A stretch of 64,000 nt of DNA, taken from the NCBI GenBank assembly GCA_037951105.1, contig JBAMJV010008915.1, positions 239,439-303,438 on the forward strand, given 5' to 3'. The DNA is from Echinarachnius parma (lineage: Eukaryota > Echinodermata > Echinoidea > Clypeasteroida > Echinarachniidae). The notes below the pieces were generated by a model. It saw nothing but the letters and a program-made list of their open reading frames with translations. It was not told the origin of the DNA and did no database searches. Shown here piece by piece: positions 52,301-60,350 of this stretch. Positions within the stretch are counted from its first letter, which is position 1. Each line of letters starts with the position of its first letter. A program made the position numbers and the translations under genes.

Positions 52301-55300
52301 ATCAAGATTTCCATCATTAAAATCGTTGCCATCATCATCTTCATCATCACAATCATCAACATTATCATCTTCACCATGACCATCATCATCATCATTATCA
52401 TCATCATCGTCATCAACATTACTACCATCATCATCATCATTATCAATCATCATCCCCATCACCACCAAAATTACTACCATCATCAACCTCATCTTCATCA
52501 TCATCGTCATCAACATAGTCATCATCGTCATAATTATCAATCATCATCCCCATCACCATCATCATCATAATCATCATCGACAAAATCATCAACAAAAACA
52601 TCAACAAAATCACTAAGTTACCTCATATCGCAGCCAATCGGGTCTCTTCTCAAACAGCATCTGGACTCCCTGCGGGTTGCTGCCGTAGATGGTCACGGCA
52701 GACTCCGCCATCATCTCGGCGTGGATCTTGTAGAGGGCCTCCCGCACCATCCGGTCGTTGACCACCACGGAAGAAGACTTGCAGGCGAGGTCGGCACCCA
52801 AATGTGCAAAGTCCTCGGCCACGTCCATGCCGTGGTCGAACTCGCTCGCTCGCTGGAGGGCCTTGATCGTCCGCGGCGAGGACACCTGCATCGCGTTACA
52901 GTTCTTCTCGTGCGTCACCGCTGGTTGCGAGATGATCCCGAGTACCCTCTCAGCTTTAGGCAGGTCTCGTTTCTCCTTGGGGCTTCCAGCCGCTTGGGGT
53001 GTGCCCAGCTGTTGTCCACTCTGCATAAAGCAGGGAAATAGAAACATACTGATTAGCTTTCATCCACCTCTGTCGACTTTGTCAAGCCAATTGACAACAT
53101 AATTTCCTCACAGTTGCTTGTATGCTGCACTGAGATCATTGGAGCGTAAATTGGTGACAATGCGTATCCTGAATCTCTATTCAGCACTGGATTAAACCTC
53201 TTAATCCAAACTGCTTCTTTATAACTTTCCTAGGCCAAAAAAAATCTGTCCATCATTCCATTCAATCCCCATGGCCATGAGAGCATGATTAGCTACAGCT
53301 GAATGGTTTAGATAATTGACTCTAAGGACTCCTTTGTCTTCTTTTAGTCTATCATTCAGTGTTCTCCCTGTGTCCACAATAGTCGGTGACACACTGGGGC
53401 CATTTATCTAGATAATTTGTAGCATGTTTGTCACTTGTCTGTCACATATGTAGGTAAATTATCTAGATTATTGTGTGTGACACCAGCTATTCTGTATGTT
53501 TTCCCAATCTCTACAAATTACCAAATAAATAATCTGTGTTCTTTCTTCAATTGATGATTTGTCCTTTGGGTGAAACAACTTTCTCCTTAATGTATTGGGG
53601 CTTTTGGAAAAAAAAAACAGTGTTTCCTTGATAGAGAAGGCACATTAGAAAAGGTAGAATCACTCTCTGTGCTTTATTGTCAGAATGTTATTTTCATTTT
53701 GTTCCACAACTTGTGTTGTGCTCTGCCCTCTTCTAGGTCCAACATGGGTCACCATATTCTGTAAGTGCATAATTGTCAATGTTTTTAATCTTTGGCAAAT
53801 CTTGTAATTTAATTTTGATTAAAGTGACACAGGTAAAGTGTCTAACTCCACGAAAAATACTTGGAGCTTCCTCGTTTCTCTTCAGCCGTGTTGTTTAGCT
53901 TATGGTAAGAGAAGAATAAAATAGGGTTCGGTTTTTTCAAATGTCCCTTTAGTATGAAGATAATTATCATTGAAAATCATTATTTCAAAAGCGTTAGCTA
54001 ACGGTACTGATAAAAAGTACAATTGATGTCGCTGAATACGTCCTGCCAGCGCGCGTGTGAAATTTTCCCGACCCACTGAACTTTGAGCCTAGCGTGCGCA
54101 AATTCCATGAATTCCATACGTCTGTAACTGTATACACGGGTGCGGATATTGTCAAGATCAAACGGATGAATATTACTGCAACAAATCTACAACAGACCAT
54201 CAGTATTCGGTGATAAAATATGATCTCAATATTCGTTTTTTCACTAGGTAAACAGTGTTCGTTTTCTTTCAAACTTTCACAAATCTTTCAATTCTATTTT
54301 ACAATGATATTGATATAGGATTGAAGTCTCAAATGTCAGTTTGTGCAATATCTGACACTTTACACGGATCACTTTAAGCTACACAAATGTTTAGCATAAA
54401 TAACTTAACAGTACATTATGGAAAGGCATATGAAAAATATATTTTTTGTTGTATTATCCATATAAATGAAACTGAATAATCCATTTACTACACATGAAGC
54501 GATGATATGATTAGACCAAAGGTTCTAATTCCAGCTGGTTTGTTCAAGATCAAGCATTTCATCTCATTTAAAAGGTCATGTGGTGTACAGCAAATAATTT
54601 CCATTAAAAGTCATTACCCAAATGAGACAGAAAGTTTGATCTGCCCATGAAGCCATAATCTGAGTGATTGACAGGTTTTAATCCCAGCTAGATTAATTTT
54701 TGAACAATTGTGAATTCCATATAATGTTATATAACATGAAGAGTACACAAAATAAATTGCAATTGTTTGAAAATAGTGTGAATCTTTGACAACAGTTGAA
54801 AATATTATTTACCCATGCATGATTCTGACCACCGTTGCTAGCGCTATTGCTACTGCTGTTGTTGTTATTGCTGCTGCTGCCCTGCATCCTGTCGCTAGGC
54901 AACGGATGCATTGCCAGGATGGAGGCCGAGGAGGGAGAGGTGGAGAGGAGATGACCAGAGCCGTCGGTTTCATCCAGACCACCACTGACCAGCAGCGACG
55001 GATTGACCATGAGGTGAGGTTTTAGCTCGGCTTGTTTGCACATTTTGTTGAACTCCAGTTGGAAATCAAGCATAGCTGACAGATATCTGCATGAAGATTT
55101 TGAAAGAGGTGTTAAATCAATCTCATTAGCTTGGCTTGTTTGCACATTCGGAGGAGGTAGATGAGGAAAGGAGGGGACGAGAGTCCGTTTTATCAGGACC
55201 GCTACTGACCAGCAGAGACGGGTTGACCATGAGGTGAGGTTTTAGCTCGGCTTGTTTGCACATTTTGTTGAACTCCAGTTGGAAATCAAGCATGGCTGAC

Positions 55301-58300
55301 AGATATCTGCATGAAGATTTTGAAAGAGGTGTTTAAATCAATCTCATTAGCTTGGCTTGTTTGCACATTCAGAGGAGGGAGATGTGGAAAGGAGGGGACC
55401 AGAGTCGGTTTAATCCAGACCGCTACTGACCAGCAGCGAAGGGTTGACCATGAGATGTGGTTTCAGCTCAGCTTGCTTGCACTTTCGGTTAGAAAATCAG
55501 TTAGAAATCGAGCAGACCTGACAGATATCTATATGAACATTTTGAAAGAGGTGTTTAATTATAATTAAATTGCTTTGCAATTTCATCTACAATTATATAA
55601 TATACAGACTTATCCAGCTAATTTCAGCTTATGACTAAATTATAACCATGCATTTTCAGCAGAAGATATGTTGTCATTGGGGTTATAAACATCTTAAATT
55701 GTTATCATCAACACGTAATACTTCTAATATGAGAGTACACATATCAGTGGTTCAGGGGGTTAAGGGAATAAGTAAGGAGATGTTGGTACATGTACATTTA
55801 AGGTTCAAATTGACAGCATACAAAGTATCAATTAGTATAGTTCTTAGCAGTTCAGGACGATGTTTGAAAGAAGTGAGACTGATTGGTTCAACTTACATAA
55901 TGTTTTGCGACAGCCTGCTAATGCCGTTCTGGACAGCGTACTGGTTGAGAATATTTTGGCTCAAAGCACTCAGCTTCCCATCCCATGGTGTGTCCTTGGA
56001 CTGGATGAAAGTAAATAAAAGAAAACAGTCAACATTCTGTATTAATTGTTATGAATAACACTGATGCATTCTTTCCCCAAATATTTCAAGAATTGTTTTA
56101 AAGCTACTGTCAAGTTCTTGAAGAACATTTTTGTTAAGCCAGAAATGGCACTGGAAACATTATTTACTGGGACACTGAATCATAAAGCCCCCCAAAATAG
56201 TAGAAACTAATACAAATTACATCTAGAATAATGTTTACAAAATTAATTTAATATTATAAAGATATATATACGAAACGTACCCTGATGTGCTTGCCGGCAT
56301 CATGCTTCTGTGCCGCTGTGACTATCTGGTGGTAGTAGGACAGTGCCTGCTCACTTCTCTCTTCTTGATTATCCAGCTGAAGAAAAAATAATAATATTAT
56401 GAATTGACAAAATAACATGATCATTGATGTATGGTATAATTTTCAAAAATATATAATCCTTTAAACAATAAATGTCCATACACATTTCATAACTCTCTTG
56501 ACATAATCTTGGTAATAAATTTGTAGGAATAATTAAATATAAGAAGTAAAAATGTATATGCGCTATATGAATTTAAATTATTATCATTATCATTATAAGT
56601 TGGATGTGTTACACCTTACCCCTTTCCTGATATACTGCATCTTGAGGTGGAGCCTGCCGGTCACCTGGGAGCTGATGACCTTTGCATGACCTCTCTGGAG
56701 TCGGTACCACTCCTCCGTTACCATGGCAGCCTCGATCTTCTCCAGGGGGATGATGACCTGGCCGAGAAAGTCGTCCGTGCACTTGTTGATCCCGTGCTTC
56801 ATGTGACGGAAAATGCTGCAGAGATAGCATAAAACAGGTATCTTAAATAGTAACTGATGAAGGAACAATTCTTTCTTCCACATAACTTGAGCTTTTATGA
56901 ACATCCAACTTTTATAGGACATAAAAAAGATAAACCTCTATGTTCTTCCTTCAATAAGTAATAAGTCACATGCAATGAGCTCCATATCTCTCAGTTAAAA
57001 AAAGAGAGATTTCATCCAGGCACCTTTGTGATACAAAGGTCAGTTGCCATTTTGTTCAATTTTGGAAACGGCAAAAGGCAACGATTAACTCACAGAGTTG
57101 AGATCGTGGACTTACTTCTTGATTCCAGCAATCTTGTGGTCTGATTCCATGCTCTTGCATGCATCCCAGAGGCTAGTCTCCTCATCCCTGTCCCACATGG
57201 TGATCCTCAGCTCTCCATCAACGTTGCCCAGCTCCCTACACATTTATGAAAGGAAAAACAGATGATAAACAAGCACATTTGGGTTGGAACTTGACCCAGT
57301 TTTTTTAATGAGATTTCATGGAAAATTTGAATATCTATTCATCCCTGTCCCACATGGTCATCTGTAGCTCTTTATCATCAGCTCCCTACAGATAAATGAA
57401 AGAAAAACATGATTATAAATGAGGAAACATTTGGGTTAGACCAACAAAGAGGACTAGACTACTTCTTGATTCCTGCAATATTGTGGCCTGACCATATGCT
57501 CTTGCAGGCATCCCAGAGGCTAGTCTCCTCATCCCTGTCCCACATGGTGATCCTCAGCTCTCCATCAACATTGCTTAGCTCCCTACAGACAAATGAAAGA
57601 AAAAACATAAGATTATAAATAAGGAAAACCTTTTTTCTAAAACAAAGAAGAGAACTAGCCTACTGCTTGATTCCAGCAATCTTGTGGTCTGACTCCATGC
57701 TCTTGCAAGCTTCCCAGAGACTCGTCAATTCATCACTGTCCCACATGGTGATCCTCAGCTCTCCATCAACATTGCTTAGCTCCCTAAATACAAATGGAAG
57801 GATAAATGAAGGTTAGTCAATTTATGTGTGTAAACAGAAATCTAAAATTATATTTCATGATATTTATATTAATATTCCAAATATGCGCTACCCACAACAG
57901 TATGATAATCTCTGTATAATATACTCACATATCAAAGGTCTCATTCCACACAGGGTGCAGTGTGGCAGTCTGACATGACGTTCTGTGGAGTGAATCCGCA
58001 TCCATGGAAGTACTGTGGGCGAAGATGGGACTCGCACTCGAATCAAAACTTTTGTGCCCCTTGTAGGGCAACTTTGGTGCCGCAAGGAGGAGGTCTTGCT
58101 GGATGGTCTGGTTTCCCGTTCCTGAAAAATGTATGCAAATAAAGAGACGAAATCATAGTATTTGTTGTATGACACATTACTCTCCTTTTCAAACTCCGAA
58201 CACCACTAACTCCCGGACAAGCCCCCAATATGTTACGGGCCAAGCCGTTTAATGTGCATCCCATGTTCTTCTTTGAATCAGAAACATGTACTACCATGAA

Positions 58301-59182
58301 TGTTCAAGAGGTCTTGCTGGATGATCTGATTCCCTGTTCCTGCAAATTAATGAACATTAAGATATGATAATATTTGGGGGTATGACACATTACTCTCTAT
58401 TTTTCAACACCACTAACTCCTGGACAAAACCCATTATGTAATGTGCAAAGCTGTACGATATGCATCCCATGTTCTTCTAAACAGATAACAATGCTATAAA
58501 TGCTCATGACACCATTTGGAATACAAATTTGCTGTATATTAGCTGGACAAATCATTTCCTGCGTCTTTCCATCGGGCTGAAACCCGTTTCTGGATATGTT
58601 CCTCAACACAGAAGCTACAAGAAGACCTCTGGAGGCTCCTGACATGAACATTATCTGACTCGTGTAAAATGATTTTTGTTATAAATTGATTTTGTTAAAA
58701 CTTAGTTGTGTACCACTCACCCATTGAAAGGTTTTCCAGAGACTTCCTGCGTCTGTCCTTCCGGCTGAAGCTCCTGTTCCTGGATATGTTCCTCTGGAGG
58801 CTGCTATGCTGCTGAGAGTTCTCTGGAAGAGACGTCTGCGGTGACAGGAACTTATTGCTACCAAGGCTTCCGGCAGATGTCTGCTGGGGTAAGGTGCTGG
58901 CTTTGCGCCTATTGAGGTCACCGTTACCCGTGGACTTGGGACTAACGTTCACTGAGGTGGGCTTAGAGCCATTGTTCGTTGTGGCTGGCGTAGCCCTGTT
59001 GTGTTTGGCAGGGAGCTTCGGACTGTGGTGTCCAGCGGTGGTGTTGGGCGAGATGGCACTGTAGTCTGAGCTGTCCCTGCGACTGTGCCCGTGCTTTGGG
59101 GTAATGTTGAGTTGCTTTAAGGGGGAGTGGCCATTAGCACTCTTATTGCACAACGTCAGGATGCAGTATGGATCACTCATGC
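39988..59182 (-). CDS. UNC13D: Munc13-4 (UNC13D)-like protein, 21 exons, 5' incomplete
   Basis: I spliced 21 exons (listed below as E1-E21); all GT-AG phases agree and the sum leaves one open frame of about 1343 residues to TGA at 39988. Munc13-4 primes and tethers secretory lysosomes and granules by engaging SNAREs and Rab27. Order: C2A (residues 1-324, split by a long Ser/Asn/Lys-rich insert), a linker, the MUN region (about 745-1100) and C2B (about 1180-1330). Signature stretches are HPVWNETFDM and RITMWDRDEETS in C2A, TPWDGKLS after it, KYSTSAVD and CFAK in MUN, LDNLPALLEWEA, and NGLSDP and NPVFNEVFQ in C2B. KHSTSAVD, KLPAQLAWEA and STSWDGSLS of vertebrate UNC13D, as I remember them, fit better than the sister BAIAP3. 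The protein is longer than the human one (about 1090) through disordered inserts. N-terminal exons are right of 59182, probably outside the window. Confidence 0.85.
40415..40497 (-). pseudogene. Decayed copy of part of E21
   Basis: TATGAAGGGGTCCCCCATG, CAGGGCATTGTGGTCAATCA and GGAGATAATCACG mirror 40210-40285 in the same order with substitutions and small gaps. Confidence 0.8.
40740..40800 (-). pseudogene. Decayed copy of part of E20
   Basis: GAAAGACCTTATTGAACACA and TCAGCTCCCTGAAGAT mirror 41255-41295; the rest of the exon is not recognisable. Confidence 0.75.
40830..41232 (+). repeat. Three degenerate tandem units in UNC13D intron
   Basis: ACAAATATCT(C/T), CAGGTAGACATTTAAT, CCTGTTACCATAAGCCAA, CAAGAGA and AGTGATTTTGGTAGAAT recur about every 125 bp. 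The unit shares TACCATAAGCCAAACAACA with the element at 62967-63356, so it may be transposon-derived. Confidence 0.7.
41250..41373 (-). CDS. UNC13D: UNC13D E20: C2B
   Basis: Phases 1 and 2, acceptor TCTTTTAG, donor CAGTT|GTGAGT. Encodes GLSDPQVTVAISPE and RELNPVFNEVFQ. Confidence 0.9.
41848..41886 (-). CDS. UNC13D: UNC13D E19: 39-bp exon, C2B loop 1
   Basis: Phases 1 and 1, acceptor CCTTACAG, donor AATG|GTGAGT. Encodes CNAVDLPGVDKN; E20 completes NGLSDP, the C2 loop 1 signature. Confidence 0.85.
42401..42653 (-). CDS. UNC13D: UNC13D E18: end of MUN and first C2B strand
   Basis: Phases 0 and 1, acceptor TTTCCCACAG, donor AAAG|GTCAGT. Ends YLGHVSIKMAYHEVAEGMRS, the first beta strands of C2B. 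CpG-rich. Confidence 0.9.
42782..43175 (+). mobile_element. Palindromic TA-flanked MITE in UNC13D intron, copy 1
   Basis: The arms are inverted copies almost to the centre (for example TTAAGTATTGGCTGAGATAT on the left and its complement on the right), giving a hairpin of nearly 200 bp per arm. Ends TAGAGTGGAGAAG and (reverse-complemented) TAGAGTACAGAAG, flanked by TA. A CRE-like TGACGTCAT lies in the right arm. Confidence 0.85.
43255..43470 (-). repeat. GC-hairpin repeat next to poly-G, two units
   Basis: Two tandem units of TTTGACCCAAT(G/A)ACGATG, CCACGAGCCGCGTAGCGGCG and a G run, related inverted to the repeat at 24098-24360. Confidence 0.7.
43939..44112 (-). CDS. UNC13D: UNC13D E17: MUN, second homology region
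   Basis: 58 codons, phases 0 and 0, acceptor TTATTTGCAG, donor GCAG|GTAAGA. Encodes IYPRLIQALWNTLLTSIKSR, matching the LW helix of MHD2. Confidence 0.9.
44520..44807 (-). CDS. UNC13D: UNC13D E16: MUN core
   Basis: 96 codons, phases 0 and 0, acceptor TTGTTCCAG, donor ACAG|GTACAA. Encodes LCITLNNIEHVRGYLDNLPA then LLEWEA, which is MHD-type sequence conserved across Munc13 proteins. Confidence 0.9.
45091..45184 (-). pseudogene. Shortened, frameshifted copy of E15
   Basis: It has acceptor-like TTCAG, the ATTCATTGGATCCTGGAGGC core and donor ACAAG|GTAAGC, but the stretch encoding GAKLYAC is mostly deleted, which shifts the frame. Confidence 0.85.
45402..45509 (-). CDS. UNC13D: UNC13D E15
   Basis: 36 codons, phases 0 and 0, acceptor CACTTCAG, donor ACAAG|GTAAGC. 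Encodes LICDGAKLYACKIHWILEA and SGKFDIKDK. A shortened, frameshifted copy lies at 45091-45184. Confidence 0.88.
45830..45904 (-). CDS. UNC13D: UNC13D E14
   Basis: 25 codons, phases 0 and 0, acceptor TATATTAG, donor AGAT|GTAAGT. Encodes WQSIGYNCPNTRCMAITKL. Confidence 0.85.
46218..46714 (+). mobile_element. Palindromic TA-flanked MITE, copy 2, with LINE fragment
   Basis: The left arm matches copy 1 at 42782 (GAAGTGTGACGTCATC, CCAAATTTGAACTTCATTTT, TTAAGTATTGGCTGAGATAT). The centre is a perfect 38-bp palindrome at 46399-46436. The middle of the right arm is replaced by about 180 bp of unrelated sequence, then the arm resumes at GGGCATTATTTTGTATGC. TA flanks both ends. Confidence 0.8.
46464..46619 (+). 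pseudogene. C-terminal fragment of a LINE reverse transcriptase
   Basis: 52 codons to TGA read GRGHPPTCWTDDITKVS, then HLAEDIVAWRALVK. The order GRPPTxWxDDI followed by AxDxxxWR is the conserved end of the second ORF of many non-LTR retrotransposons. Only this tail is present, lodged inside the MITE. Confidence 0.65.
46860..47049 (-). CDS. UNC13D: UNC13D E13: MUN region, STSAVD block
   Basis: Phases 2 and 0, acceptor TTTGTTCTAG, donor CCAAG|GTAAAC. Encodes YPVWFQTPLGYWLMTFQHE and HEVVKYSTSAVDVQACFAK, one of the best matches to Munc13-4. Confidence 0.9.
47105..47215 (-). pseudogene. Decayed copy of E13
   Basis: ACATGGACATCCTTGTCAA, GGAACCACACTGGGTACTTA and CCAGGCCATCACTGGAA mirror 46925-47050 with a large internal deletion. 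Confidence 0.8.
47365..47455 (-). pseudogene. Decayed copy of E12 3' half
   Basis: CTTTCTTCCATGTTCTTGCT, GTAGCTGCCAGCTG and TTCTGGGGGAAGTGATGGTA mirror 47595-47700, with about 30 bp missing. Confidence 0.8.
47595..47807 (-). CDS. UNC13D: UNC13D E12: MUN region
   Basis: Phases 2 and 2, acceptor AACTCTGCAG, donor GAAAG|GTATGT. Encodes FNVDFSATVSAEVDRQVSKF and later SLFMAVKQLAATLSKNMEER, a helical part of MUN. Confidence 0.85.
48029..48172 (-). mobile_element. tRNA-derived SINE, copy 2
   Basis: On the minus strand: TATGTAGCTCAGGCAGTAC (box A region), GAGTTTGAATCCCGG (box B), CCCATTTTCTTTGCTC and ATTTATATTGTATATTTCTG. Same order as 29170-29312. Confidence 0.7.
48360..48463 (-). CDS. UNC13D: UNC13D E11
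   Basis: Phases 0 and 2, acceptor CCTGCCCAG|AAAC, donor CTCCAG|GTATGT. Encodes ELVELLESTTNTLNKINNH then YKNFFSR. Confidence 0.85.
48485..48800 (-). pseudogene. Copy of E11 boundary split by a miniature element
   Basis: AGCTCTCCAGG at about 48505 and TTTCTGGGCAGGGTGGAAAG at about 48776 are the two halves of the E11/intron junction (48451-48485). Between them (about 48514-48772) is an element with ends GGGCCCATATTCATAAAAAG and its inverted counterpart TTTTATGAATATAGG. Confidence 0.75.
48905..49045 (-). repeat. GAT-type trinucleotide repeat
   Basis: Imperfect (GAT)n and related triplets. Open frames over it are artefacts. Confidence 0.9.
49168..49330 (-). CDS. UNC13D: UNC13D E10
   Basis: Phases 2 and 0, acceptor ATTTTATTTAG, donor TGTT|GTAAGT. 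Encodes LQLLQNLLSMRIWRDHNTP then HRLVSKLLESVLR. Two decayed copies lie upstream. Confidence 0.85.
49392..49981 (+). mobile_element. Element with perfect 28-bp inverted ends in UNC13D intron
   Basis: TTACCGTAAATACCGGCGTA and eight further bases at 49392-49419 are exactly inverted at 49954-49981. The word AAAGTCGGGGTGCGGCGT occurs near both ends in direct orientation. No transposase frame. Confidence 0.85.
49995..50400 (-). pseudogene. Copy of E10 split by a miniature element
   Basis: 49999-50030 (GACTCCAGGAGCTTGCTGAC) and 50327-50400 (GATGGACCAGCGTGTTGTGG, TTGGAGCAGTTGCAA) are the two parts of an E10 copy. Between them lies an element with ends TGTTTCACAAAGATCCTAAG and the inverted TAGGATCTTTGTGAAACA. 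A third, shorter E10 piece is at about 50470-50515. Confidence 0.8.
50620..50744 (-). CDS. UNC13D: UNC13D E9
   Basis: Phases 0 and 2, acceptor TTGATTTTAG, donor TGCAA|GTAAGT. Encodes NSISSYIYECLANLPDCKPF, helical, in the stalk leading to MUN. Confidence 0.85.
52300..52612 (+). repeat. (ATC)n-rich low-complexity region
   Basis: About 310 bp of imperfect CAT/ATC triplets directly downstream of E8 in the transcript. Open frames here are artefacts. Confidence 0.95.
52622..53020 (-). CDS. UNC13D: UNC13D E8: 133-codon linker exon
   Basis: Phases 0 and 0, acceptor CTTTATGCAG|AGTG, donor TGAG|GTAACT. The first third is basic and variable; then RTIKALQRASEFDHGMD and REALYKIHAEMMAESAV, predicted helical. 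CpG-rich relative to its introns. Confidence 0.85.
53819..54377 (+). mobile_element. TTAA-ended element in UNC13D intron
   Basis: Ends TTAAAGTGACACAGGTAAAG and (reverse-complemented) TTAAAGTGATCCGTGTAAAG, 559 bp. It shares AGTCTCAAATGTCA and AGTGTCAGATATT with 62967-63356, so the two are one family. Confidence 0.8.
54813..55086 (-). CDS. UNC13D: UNC13D E7: helix then Ser/Asn-rich insert
   Basis: Phases 2 and 0, acceptor TTCATGCAG|ATAT, donor CATGG|GTAAAT. Starts YLSAMLDFQLEFNKMCKQ (conserved helix), then a low-complexity Ser/Asn tract likely to be disordered. Two truncated copies of its first half lie just upstream. Confidence 0.85.
55140..55520 (-). pseudogene. Two truncated copies of E7 5' half
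   Basis: TGAGGTTTTAGCTCGGCTTG through GACAGATATCTGCATGAAG is repeated at about 55200-55320 almost unchanged, and at about 55410-55545 more diverged. Both keep the acceptor and first helix but lack the E7 donor. Confidence 0.85.
55897..56000 (-). CDS. UNC13D: UNC13D E6: linker with TPWDGKLS
   Basis: Phases 0 and 2, acceptor TTTCATCCAG, donor ATTAT|GTAAGT. SKDTPWDGKLSALSQNILNQ matches the Trp-Asp-Gly block after C2A in UNC13D and BAIAP3. Confidence 0.85.
56281..56376 (-). CDS. UNC13D: UNC13D E5: linker helix
   Basis: 32 codons, phases 0 and 0, acceptor TTTCTTCAG and donor CAGG|GTACGT. Encodes ERSEQALSYYHQIVTAAQKH, corresponding to the helix after C2A in Munc13-4. Confidence 0.85.
56620..56815 (-). 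CDS. UNC13D: UNC13D E4: end of C2A
   Basis: Acceptor CTCTGCAG|CATT and donor AAAGGG|GTAAGG (phases 2 and 0). It encodes FRHMKHGINKCTDDFLGQV then IIPLEKI and EEWYRLQ; DDFLG is the conserved end of C2 loop 3. Last strand GRLHLKMQYI. Confidence 0.9.
57116..57235 (-). CDS. UNC13D: UNC13D E3: C2A calcium loop 3 (best copy)
   Basis: 120 bp, phases 2 and 2, acceptor GTGTAG|GGAGC, strong donor AAGAA|GTAAGT. It encodes ELGNVDGELRITMWDRDE then ETSLWDACKSMESDHKIAG. D-R-D after MW are the loop 3 calcium ligands. Two more open copies lie upstream in the transcript. Confidence 0.85.
57463..57582 (-). other. Tandem copy of E3 (open; donor weak)
   Basis: 120 bp, same phases, AG acceptor (GTCTGTAG) and donor AAGAA|GTAGTC. 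The frame is intact and differs in a few residues (ACKSIWSGHNIAG for ACKSMESDHKIAG). The calcium loop MWDRDEETS is unchanged. It could be an alternative exon or a dead duplicate with a damaged donor. Confidence 0.6.
57664..57783 (-). other. Second tandem copy of E3 (open; altered loop 3)
   Basis: 120 bp, same phases, acceptor GTATTTAG and donor AAGCA|GTAGGC. The frame is intact. Loop 3 reads MWDSDELTSLWEACK instead of MWDRDEETSLWDACK. A shorter broken piece of the same exon lies at about 57340-57390. Confidence 0.6.
57929..58121 (-). CDS. UNC13D: UNC13D E2: C2A middle strands
   Basis: Acceptor TTTTTCAG|GAAC and donor GATAT|GTGAGT (phases 1 and 2). The correct frame is set by phase: it ends TATLHPVWNETFDM, the conserved strand before C2 loop 2. 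The longer open frames over this DNA are in wrong frames. Confidence 0.85.
58290..58350 (-). pseudogene. Decayed copy of E2 5' end
   Basis: AGGTCTTGCTGGATGATCTG and TTCCCTGTTCCTGCAAA mirror 58091-58128. Confidence 0.7.
58555..58645 (-). pseudogene. Decayed copy of part of E1
   Basis: GCGTCTTTCCATCGGGCTGAA and TCTGGATATGTTCCTC mirror 58750-58795 with small changes. Confidence 0.75.
58721..59182 (-). CDS. UNC13D: UNC13D E1: C2A loop 1 and long insert
   Basis: Acceptor ATCATCCAG|GC and donor ATGG|GTGAGT (phases 1 and 1). It starts GMSDPYCILTLCNK, the C2 calcium-loop-1 signature, whose preceding strand must be in an upstream exon. About 130 Ser/Asn/Lys/Pro-rich residues follow, an unusually long insert within the C2 fold. 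Confidence 0.85.
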
Positions 59183-59259
59183 CTGGATGATAGGAATGAA
59201 TTAAATAAATGTTTATTTGTACAACAAAATTAAAGATATAATGGTGATGTGGGCGCGAT

Positions 59260-59400
59260 AGCACTGTATTCAGAGCTGTCACAGCGACTGTCCCTGAGCT
59301 TATAGGGGTTATATGTTAAGTTGCTTCAAGGGGGAGTAACCACAAGCAGGCTTATTTCACAATGTCAGGATGCAGTATGGGTCACTCATGCCTGGATGAT
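59260..59400 (-). pseudogene. Decayed copy of E1 5' end
   Basis: AGAGCTGTCACAGCGACTGT, TTAAGTTGCTTCAAGGGGGA and TCACTCATGCCTGGATGATA mirror 59065-59195, including the acceptor. A frame-breaking deletion removes the Ser-His segment. Confidence 0.8.
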
Positions 59401-60350
59401 AAGAATAAGGGGAAATGTGCGTTTATTTGAACACATGTAGGTACAAATACTGATAATATGAATATCAAGAATAACACAAAACGAATGTGTTTATTTGCAT
59501 GTACAAATACAGATACTGATATGAGCAATAATATTAATGTGTACATTAAGGCTTCTGAGCCATGTAACGTAACAAATGCATGCATAAACAAGAGACCACA
59601 GAAAATCAGTTTATAATTGGACAGTCACTCTACAAGCCTAGCTGCCAGCATCTCTGACTTTGAATGTTCTTATAATTGAATTTAAATCTATTAATCTATG
59701 ATAATTGAAAGGGCCAAATGCAATTTTGGGGAGCTTATTCAAGGCTTTTTATTTAATTTTTTTTTTTGTTTTTTGGGGGGGGGGGGGGGGGGGGGTAGGC
59801 AAAATTACCCCAAGCAATCAAATATTGTTTAACTGATTTAAAACACTACTATGGAATACAAATGGTACAGTATTACAAGACACTTCTGTAATTCATATTC
59901 ATATTATATTACATTCTATCTTTGAACAAGTAGGTATATACAGTATTTTGTAAAATAGTGCATAGTTTAAAAGGCATGAATTCATAACACTTTTTTTTTT
60001 CAGCATCAAAGTCCACTCTATAAAAGGTGAAGACCTGATAAACATTGACTACAAGTTTATTCTTTGCACTTCAGCAGACTGCTTGTCGACTACAAGTGGC
60101 CAAATATTTGGAGATGGTAATTTGGAATGTAACAAAGTTCATACATACTGTATGTGTGTATGATCGCACTTGTTTACTGCTCAGTCTACACTTAAGAAGT
60201 TTTTCTAAATTTCTTTTCATACAGGGCTCTTCAAAACAGGAAAACAAAATACTGTATCATGTATCAATAATTCAATGGAATAAATTATCACAATTGGCTG
60301 GGCACTCCCTACTCCGCAAAGCTGGAACTCTATCAGATTCACATCTCTGC
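59401..60350. other. Probable UNC13D intron, no exon seen
   Basis: AT-rich, with a G run at about 59776-59795. I searched by eye for an upstream C2A exon ending in an Asp/Asn-rich loop before a phase-1 donor and found none convincing. Confidence 0.45.

Noticed and set aside
52271-52570. Ile/His-rich and Asp/Met-rich frames
   Set aside because: Translations of the ATC triplet repeat.
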